11,524 bases of DNA from an uncultured Verrucomicrobiota bacterium. Its GTDB lineage: Bacteria > Verrucomicrobiota > Verrucomicrobiae > Opitutales > Opitutaceae. Every line of letters begins with the position of its first letter. Position 1 is the stretch's first letter. The stretch spans positions 1-11,524 of the forward strand of contig CAMLQS010000148.1 in the NCBI GenBank assembly GCA_946482165.1, written 5' to 3'. A program made the position numbers and the translations under genes. Positions 7,826 through 11,524 of this stretch are shown here, piece by piece. The notes below the pieces were generated by a model, which saw only the letters and a list, made by a program, of their open reading frames with translations, searched no databases and was not told the DNA's origin.

Positions 7826-8644
7826 CTACTTCACGGCGACCTCGGCCGCGCGCAACGCATCCAAGGTCACGGAAGGTCCGCCCGCGTGGATTTGAACAAT
7901 CTGCGCGGGACTTAGCACGCCGGAGTAAAGCATGAAGGAGCGGATGTTCACCGGCGCGGAGACGTCGCTCTGAAACGCGGAATTTTGGACGCCTCCGATG
8001 GCAAAGCCCTTGGCGAGGGCCGCGAGACCTCCGAAGCCGGGGACGTTCATCGTCCCCACGTAAAGCCCGTTCAAGTAGGCGGTCATCACCCGGCGCGCGC
8101 TGTTGTAGGTGAGCACATAGTCCTGCGCCGACAGGGCGGTCATGCCCGTTCCCGCGACCACGTCCATGGTCGCCCCCCAGCGGCTGCCATTGCCGGTGAC
8201 AGGGCGAAGGAATTTGGCCTGCCTCCCCACGTTGTTGTAGCCGAGGAACAGCGCCTGGTCGCCTTGCAAGCTGTCGTCGGTGCTCGCCGAGGTGGTGCCG
8301 CCGCAGATCATGGTGTCCGCCGTGACTTCCAGCGAAGTGATAAACCAGACCTGCAGCGTAAAATCGCCGGTGTAGCCGGCGAGCGCCGACGCGGGGATGA
8401 GCACGCCCGTGTCTCCCGCGCTCCGCTCCGTGCCGATCATCAGCCCCCATTGATTCAAGGTGGCGCCAACCGGCTTGAGCAGGGCGGGCATGCCGCCGTG
8501 GACGTTGCTCGCGATGCTCGCGCCCGGGGAGATCTCGCCGTAACGGGTAAAATCGAAATAGGACTCAAGCGTCGCAGTTCGCCCGGGGGCGGTCGGCAAA
8601 ACAGTTCCAAGAGCGAGCAAAGCAAAGGCGCGGAGTGTATTCAT
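7826..8644 (-). CDS. Secreted LamG/concanavalin A-like domain protein
   Basis: The 272-aa product has a signal peptide (residues 1-24, MNTLRAFALLALGTVLPTAPGRTA). The rest is a single jelly-roll domain of the LamG/concanavalin A-like class (about 28-262). Diagnostic strands are TGDFTLQVWF (92-101), an internal strand with LTYNSARRVMTAYLNGLYVGTM, and a closing segment with VNIRSFMLYSGVLSPAQIVQI, the typical end of LamG domains where strand and helix describe the shape of a bound-ligand face. No catalytic residues or anchor are evident, so a glycan-binding role outside the cell is the best guess. The giant protein encoded downstream on the same strand also contains a LamG domain (its residues 826-1065), but the two differ clearly in sequence. 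The start at 8644 is set by the signal peptide; no ribosome-binding site is seen. Confidence 0.82.
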   Translation of the reverse strand: MNTLRAFALLALGTVLPTAPGRTATLESYFDFTRYGEISPGASIASNVHGGMPALLKPVGATLNQWGLMIGTERSAGDTGVLIPASALAGYTGDFTLQVWFITSLEVTADTMICGGTTSASTDDSLQGDQALFLGYNNVGRQAKFLRPVTGNGSRWGATMDVVAGTGMTALSAQDYVLTYNSARRVMTAYLNGLYVGTMNVPGFGGLAALAKGFAIGGVQNSAFQSDVSAPVNIRSFMLYSGVLSPAQIVQIHAGGPSVTLDALRAAEVAVK

Positions 8645-8647
8645 AAA

Positions 8648-8668
8648 ACGAAACGGTTCGTGGAACCG
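8648..8668. promoter_or_regulatory. Inverted repeats directly upstream of the LamG gene start
   Basis: Two overlapping symmetric elements lie 4-24 bases before the start codon at 8644. ACGAAACGGTTCGT (8648-8661) is a 12-of-14 palindrome with a central CG, the layout seen in LacI-family operators. CGGTTC-GTG-GAACCG (8654-8668) is a perfect six-base inverted repeat. Either could bind a regulator of a glycan-utilisation gene, or form a small hairpin in the mRNA leader. No LacI-family gene is present in the window. Confidence 0.25.
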
Positions 8669-8876
8669 GACGCGGCGGAAGCTGCCTGTCCACTTCCGCC
8701 CGACAAGGTCCGTGGCGGTTTAGCCAATTAGCCGACCGGCTCCATCCTTGGTCTGCGGCGGTCCCGCGCCATCCTCTTGCTTCGCGCAGCCGACCGCGCC
8801 CCTGCCACGTCTGCGGATACCTCGACGAACCGATCAACCCCCACTCGTATGCTAATAGGATAAACAGCGAAATTCG

Positions 8877-8892
8877 GCGACGCCGGCGTCGC
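8877..8892. promoter_or_regulatory. Perfect 16-bp palindrome in the divergent region
   Basis: GCGACGCCGGCGTCGC is exactly self-complementary and borders the only AT-rich island of this intergenic region. The position would suit an operator controlling one or both divergent genes. The GC-only composition makes chance more likely than for an AT-containing palindrome. Confidence 0.25.
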
Positions 8893-8915
8893 GTCTCTCT
8901 TGGATGCCCATGCGG

Positions 8916-8943
8916 TTCGAGCCACGACTCCGAACGGCTCGAA
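8916..8943. promoter_or_regulatory. 8-bp inverted repeat with 12-base spacer
   Basis: TTCGAGCC (8916-8923) and GGCTCGAA (8936-8943) are perfect inverse complements 12 bases apart. Half-site centres are about two helical turns apart, which suits a dimeric DNA-binding protein. Alternatively the element is a hairpin in a long leader of the lyase mRNA, whose start codon is at 9175. Confidence 0.28.
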
Positions 8944-9174
8944 AATCCACGAGGCGCCATGTCTCCACTCCCCCTCGCCTCCCCTCTTCTCCGCCTCAGC
9001 CGGGCCGACTGGCGGCGATCCGACCAAAATTCGTCATCTCCGTATTCGAAACTCCCTACGACCCGCCGCTTCCACCGCGTTCTTATCACCCGCCGACGCC
9101 CGAAGTAGCGCAGGATTCCAGCCGACCCCACACCTGCTCCGCGTGCTGGTCCCTCATCCCTTTTCACATCCCCC

Positions 9175-11524
9175 ATGCGTTTACCCACCATCCTTCGTGC
9201 ATTCCTTGCACGGACCGTCTGCCTGCTCGCGGCCCTCATCGGACCTTCCCTGCAAGCCTACCCGTTCAAGCATCCGTGTGCTCCGACCACCCTCGAGGAG
9301 CTCGACACCATCAAGGCCAACCTCGACAAGGAGCCGTGGAAGTCCGGCTACGCCGCGCTGGCCGCCGACGGCCGGTCCCAGCTCACCTACATTATGGGCG
9401 GCCCCTTCGAGGTGGTGAAACGCAACCCCAACGAGAACCTCTGGCCGTGGCGGGGTGACATGATCGCCGTCTACAACCTTTCACGCATGTGGTATTTCAC
9501 CGGCAACGAAGCCTATGCGCAAAAGGCCCGGAACATCCTCGTGGCTTGGGCGACGAACCACAAGGTCTTCGGCGGCAACGAATCCGGCCTCGATCTCGGC
9601 GACTACGCCATCTGTTACGGCAACGGCGCCAGCATCCTGCGCGGCACCTGGCCCGGATGGACCCAGCAGGACACCGCCGTGGTCCAGGATTACTTCCGGA
9701 ACGTCCTTTGGCGCTCCACCGCCGCCCAGTTCAACATCTCCGGTCCCGCCAACAAAGGCTCGCTCAACCTCGTCGCCGGCGCCGTGATCGCCGCCTTCTG
9801 CGACGACGACGAGATGTTCGACCATGTCATCCACGTCTTCCGCAATTATCCCGGCGCAGGTCTGCCCAATATTCTGGCGACCGGCCAGATGGGCGAGACG
9901 GGCCGCGACATCGGCCATGGCTTCAACGACTTTTACGCCCGCACCCTCACCGCCGAGATCATCTGGAAGCAAGGCGTCGACGTCTTCTCCGAGTTGGACA
10001 ACCGCCTCCTGTCCGCCGGCGAGTATCACGCCCGCAACACCTCGACTTGGGACACGCCCTTCGTCCCCTACGGCACCGTCGACTACCACTACTATCAAAA
10101 CGCGGCCTGGCTGGTCAGCCAAAACCGGGGCGCCTATTACCTCATCCAAAACGCCTACAAAAACCGCTTCGGTCTGCCGACACCGTGGAGCGACCGGAAG
10201 ATTCTGGAGCAAGGCGTTGACGGTGGCAATTTCATGTTCGCCAAGACGGCCGACTTCAGCGCCGCCACCCCGCCGCCGGCCGATCCACGCCCCGCGGTTT
10301 CCCCCGCGTCGAGCGGCCTGACCCTGACCACCCTCGGCGGCCAGACCGCCGGACGCAGCGCCTCTTACGCGGACGGCGTGTGGACCGTCACCGGCCTCGG
10401 CAGCGGGGCTTGGACCGACGGGGCTGACGATGGCCAATTTGTTTACAAAGAGATGACCGGCGACTGCGCCATGGTCGCCCAGGTCACCTCGGTCACCTTC
10501 TCGGGTTCGCAAAACGGCAAGATGGGCCTCATGATCCGCGATAATCTCGTCGGCACCGTTTCCCAGCGCTCTTGGACCGCGATCGTGCCCACGGCGTCGA
10601 ACGGCAATCTGATCGAAGCCCACGCCCGCGGCTGGACCGTGACCTGGGGCGGAAAAAATTGGGCCGCACGTGCACAGGGCCTTCCGCTCCCGCTGCCTTA
10701 CTGGCTCAAGGTGGAGCGTAAGAACAACGTCATCACCAGCTACGCGTCGCAAGATGGCACCAGTTGGTCGCCCACGATCAGCTCGGACTACGGCAATCTG
10801 CCGCCCTCCGTCTATGTCGGCTTTTTCGTGTCCAGCGGGAACACGACGCCCAACACCGCCACCTTCGCCAACGTCGCCTTCACCGGCGGCACCGGCGGCC
10901 TCGTGACGACCCCGGCCGCGCCGGCCGCCTTGCTCGCCAGCGGCTCCACCAAGGCCATCACCCTCCGCTGGCTGCCCTCCTACGGCGCCACGGCCTACGA
11001 CATCCTCCGCTCCACCACTTCCGGCTCCGGCTACACCGTCATCGCCAGCGATCTCGGCACCGACAAAACGAGCTATGTGGACACGTCCGCTCTTGCCGGC
11101 ACCACCTACTACTATGTTGCCCGCGCCAAAAATTCCGCCGGCACCAGCGCCAATTCCCCCGAGTTCTACGCCGCTCTCGTTCCCGTGCCGCTGATCAATC
11201 GCGCCTTCGACGGCACCGCCGGCGACAGCGGCAACTCGAGCGCCACGAACATCGCCAGCGCCTTCGACCAGAACTTCGGCTCGTTCTGGTTCCACGTCGG
11301 AACGACCGGCTGGTTGCAGTATGACTTCGGCGTGGACTCCGCGCAGGTCATCAAGCGCTACACAATCACCAGCGCCACCATCATCCCCGAGCGCGATCCG
11401 AAAGACTGGCGGTTCGAAGGCTCCAACGACGGCGTCACCTGGACCACCCTCGATACGCAGACCGACTACACTTTCGAGTTCCGCGCCTATTTGAGGTCCT
11501 TCGAGCTCACCAACACCACCGCCT
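9175..11524 (+). CDS. Modular alginate-lyase-superfamily polysaccharide lyase, partial at right edge
   Basis: At least 783 codons are in frame from the ATG at 9175 to the window end. Residues 1-28 are a signal peptide (cleavage after SLQA). Residues about 33-365 match the alpha/alpha-barrel alginate lyase superfamily (Pfam Alginate_lyase, which includes PL5): LWPWRGDMIAVYNLSRMWYF, N193-K-G-S, GETGRDIGH (240-248) and DYHYYQNAAW (303-312). This family cleaves uronate-containing glycans by beta-elimination; the exact substrate is open. Next come a jelly-roll domain of the DUF1349/REE1-like type (about 390-570, VYKEMTGDCAMVAQV, GLMIRDN), an FN3 domain (578-668) and an F5/8 type C domain (673 onward, AFDQNFGSFWF, WRFEGSNDGVTW), which is cut by the window. 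The extra domains probably hold the enzyme on its substrate. The ATG is the first possible start after an in-frame TAG at 9106, and no ribosome-binding site is visible. It is divergent from the LamG gene. Confidence 0.88.
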   Translation, partial: MRLPTILRAFLARTVCLLAALIGPSLQAYPFKHPCAPTTLEELDTIKANLDKEPWKSGYAALAADGRSQLTYIMGGPFEVVKRNPNENLWPWRGDMIAVYNLSRMWYFTGNEAYAQKARNILVAWATNHKVFGGNESGLDLGDYAICYGNGASILRGTWPGWTQQDTAVVQDYFRNVLWRSTAAQFNISGPANKGSLNLVAGAVIAAFCDDDEMFDHVIHVFRNYPGAGLPNILATGQMGETGRDIGHGFNDFYARTLTAEIIWKQGVDVFSELDNRLLSAGEYHARNTSTWDTPFVPYGTVDYHYYQNAAWLVSQNRGAYYLIQNAYKNRFGLPTPWSDRKILEQGVDGGNFMFAKTADFSAATPPPADPRPAVSPASSGLTLTTLGGQTAGRSASYADGVWTVTGLGSGAWTDGADDGQFVYKEMTGDCAMVAQVTSVTFSGSQNGKMGLMIRDNLVGTVSQRSWTAIVPTASNGNLIEAHARGWTVTWGGKNWAARAQGLPLPLPYWLKVERKNNVITSYASQDGTSWSPTISSDYGNLPPSVYVGFFVSSGNTTPNTATFANVAFTGGTGGLVTTPAAPAALLASGSTKAITLRWLPSYGATAYDILRSTTSGSGYTVIASDLGTDKTSYVDTSALAGTTYYYVARAKNSAGTSANSPEFYAALVPVPLINRAFDGTAGDSGNSSATNIASAFDQNFGSFWFHVGTTGWLQYDFGVDSAQVIKRYTITSATIIPERDPKDWRFEGSNDGVTWTTLDTQTDYTFEFRAYLRSFELTNTTA

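Larger units (their letters stand above)
8645..9174. other. Divergent intergenic region between the LamG gene and the lyase gene
   Basis: These 530 bp separate two genes that are transcribed away from each other, so both promoters should lie here. Open frames inside it have no family features. An AT-rich island at about 8846-8875 (TATGCTAATAGGATAAACAG) stands out against the GC-rich surroundings and is the likeliest promoter core, but neither strand offers a clean -35/-10 pair. It is followed at once by a 16-bp palindrome and, 24 bases on, by an 8-bp inverted repeat. A stop codon at 9106 in the lyase frame shows that the lyase cannot start further upstream. Confidence 0.6.

Noticed and set aside
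8565..9239. Minus-strand open frame of 224 codons across the divergent intergenic region
   Set aside because: It overlaps the start of the LamG gene and that of the lyase gene, is arginine-rich, and shows no family feature or plausible start.
9489..10220. Plus-strand open frames inside the lyase gene in other reading frames (including 9515-9787, 9824-10321 and 10764-11324)
   Set aside because: The true frame starts at 9175 and stays open to the window end with conserved motifs; the others are arginine- or proline-rich shadows.
9481..11295. A 604-codon minus-strand frame opposite the lyase gene
   Set aside because: It is the antisense shadow of a frame with clear alginate lyase, FN3 and F5/8 domains. 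Its own product has no recognisable fold.

Overview
The window is GC-rich and looks like a chromosomal segment of a verrucomicrobial bacterium, most likely of the Opitutaceae type. This is an inference from protein style: a huge secreted protein with autotransporter-associated beta-strand repeats, Ig-like, LamG and fibronectin III modules; a C-terminal [13 protein letters not shown] segment followed by a short beta domain; a prepilin-like protein with an [10 protein letters not shown] leader and a C-terminal H...DG motif; and modular carbohydrate-active enzymes. No rRNA or marker gene is present to settle the taxonomy.

Layout, left to right. (1) 1-400, minus strand: the first 133 codons of a secreted glycoside hydrolase family 43 protein, cut by the window edge. 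(2) 401-686: intergenic, with a good candidate promoter for the GH43 gene whose spacer holds an inverted repeat, and a strong UUCG-capped hairpin behind the next gene. (3) 687-1430, minus: a pseudopilin-like protein of 247 aa. (4) 1505-7399, minus: a 1964-aa secreted repeat protein, separated from the pseudopilin gene by a 74-bp gap holding a 12-bp-stem hairpin. (5) 7400-7825: non-coding, with several small inverted repeats and a consensus ribosome-binding site in front of a 19-codon open frame of doubtful reality. (6) 7826-8644, minus: a 272-aa secreted LamG-type protein. (7) 8645-9174: a divergent intergenic region with palindromes. (8) 9175-11524, plus: the first 783 codons of a modular alginate-lyase-superfamily polysaccharide lyase with a jelly-roll domain, an FN3 domain and an F5/8 type C (discoidin-like) domain, running off the right edge.

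All five genes encode exported proteins, and two belong to polysaccharide-degrading enzyme families (GH43 and alginate lyase superfamily). The most economical reading is a polysaccharide-utilisation neighbourhood. The lyase and GH43 protein would cut an extracellular glycan, while the LamG/FN3/discoidin modules and the long beta-repeat protein would bind glycan or display it at the cell surface. The pseudopilin may be part of an envelope or secretion structure serving this locus; that link is an inference from position only. None of the five start codons has a recognisable Shine-Dalgarno sequence. The long open frames opposite the 1964-aa gene are GC-rich antisense shadows. I see no tRNA, rRNA, CRISPR array, insertion sequence or phage gene.
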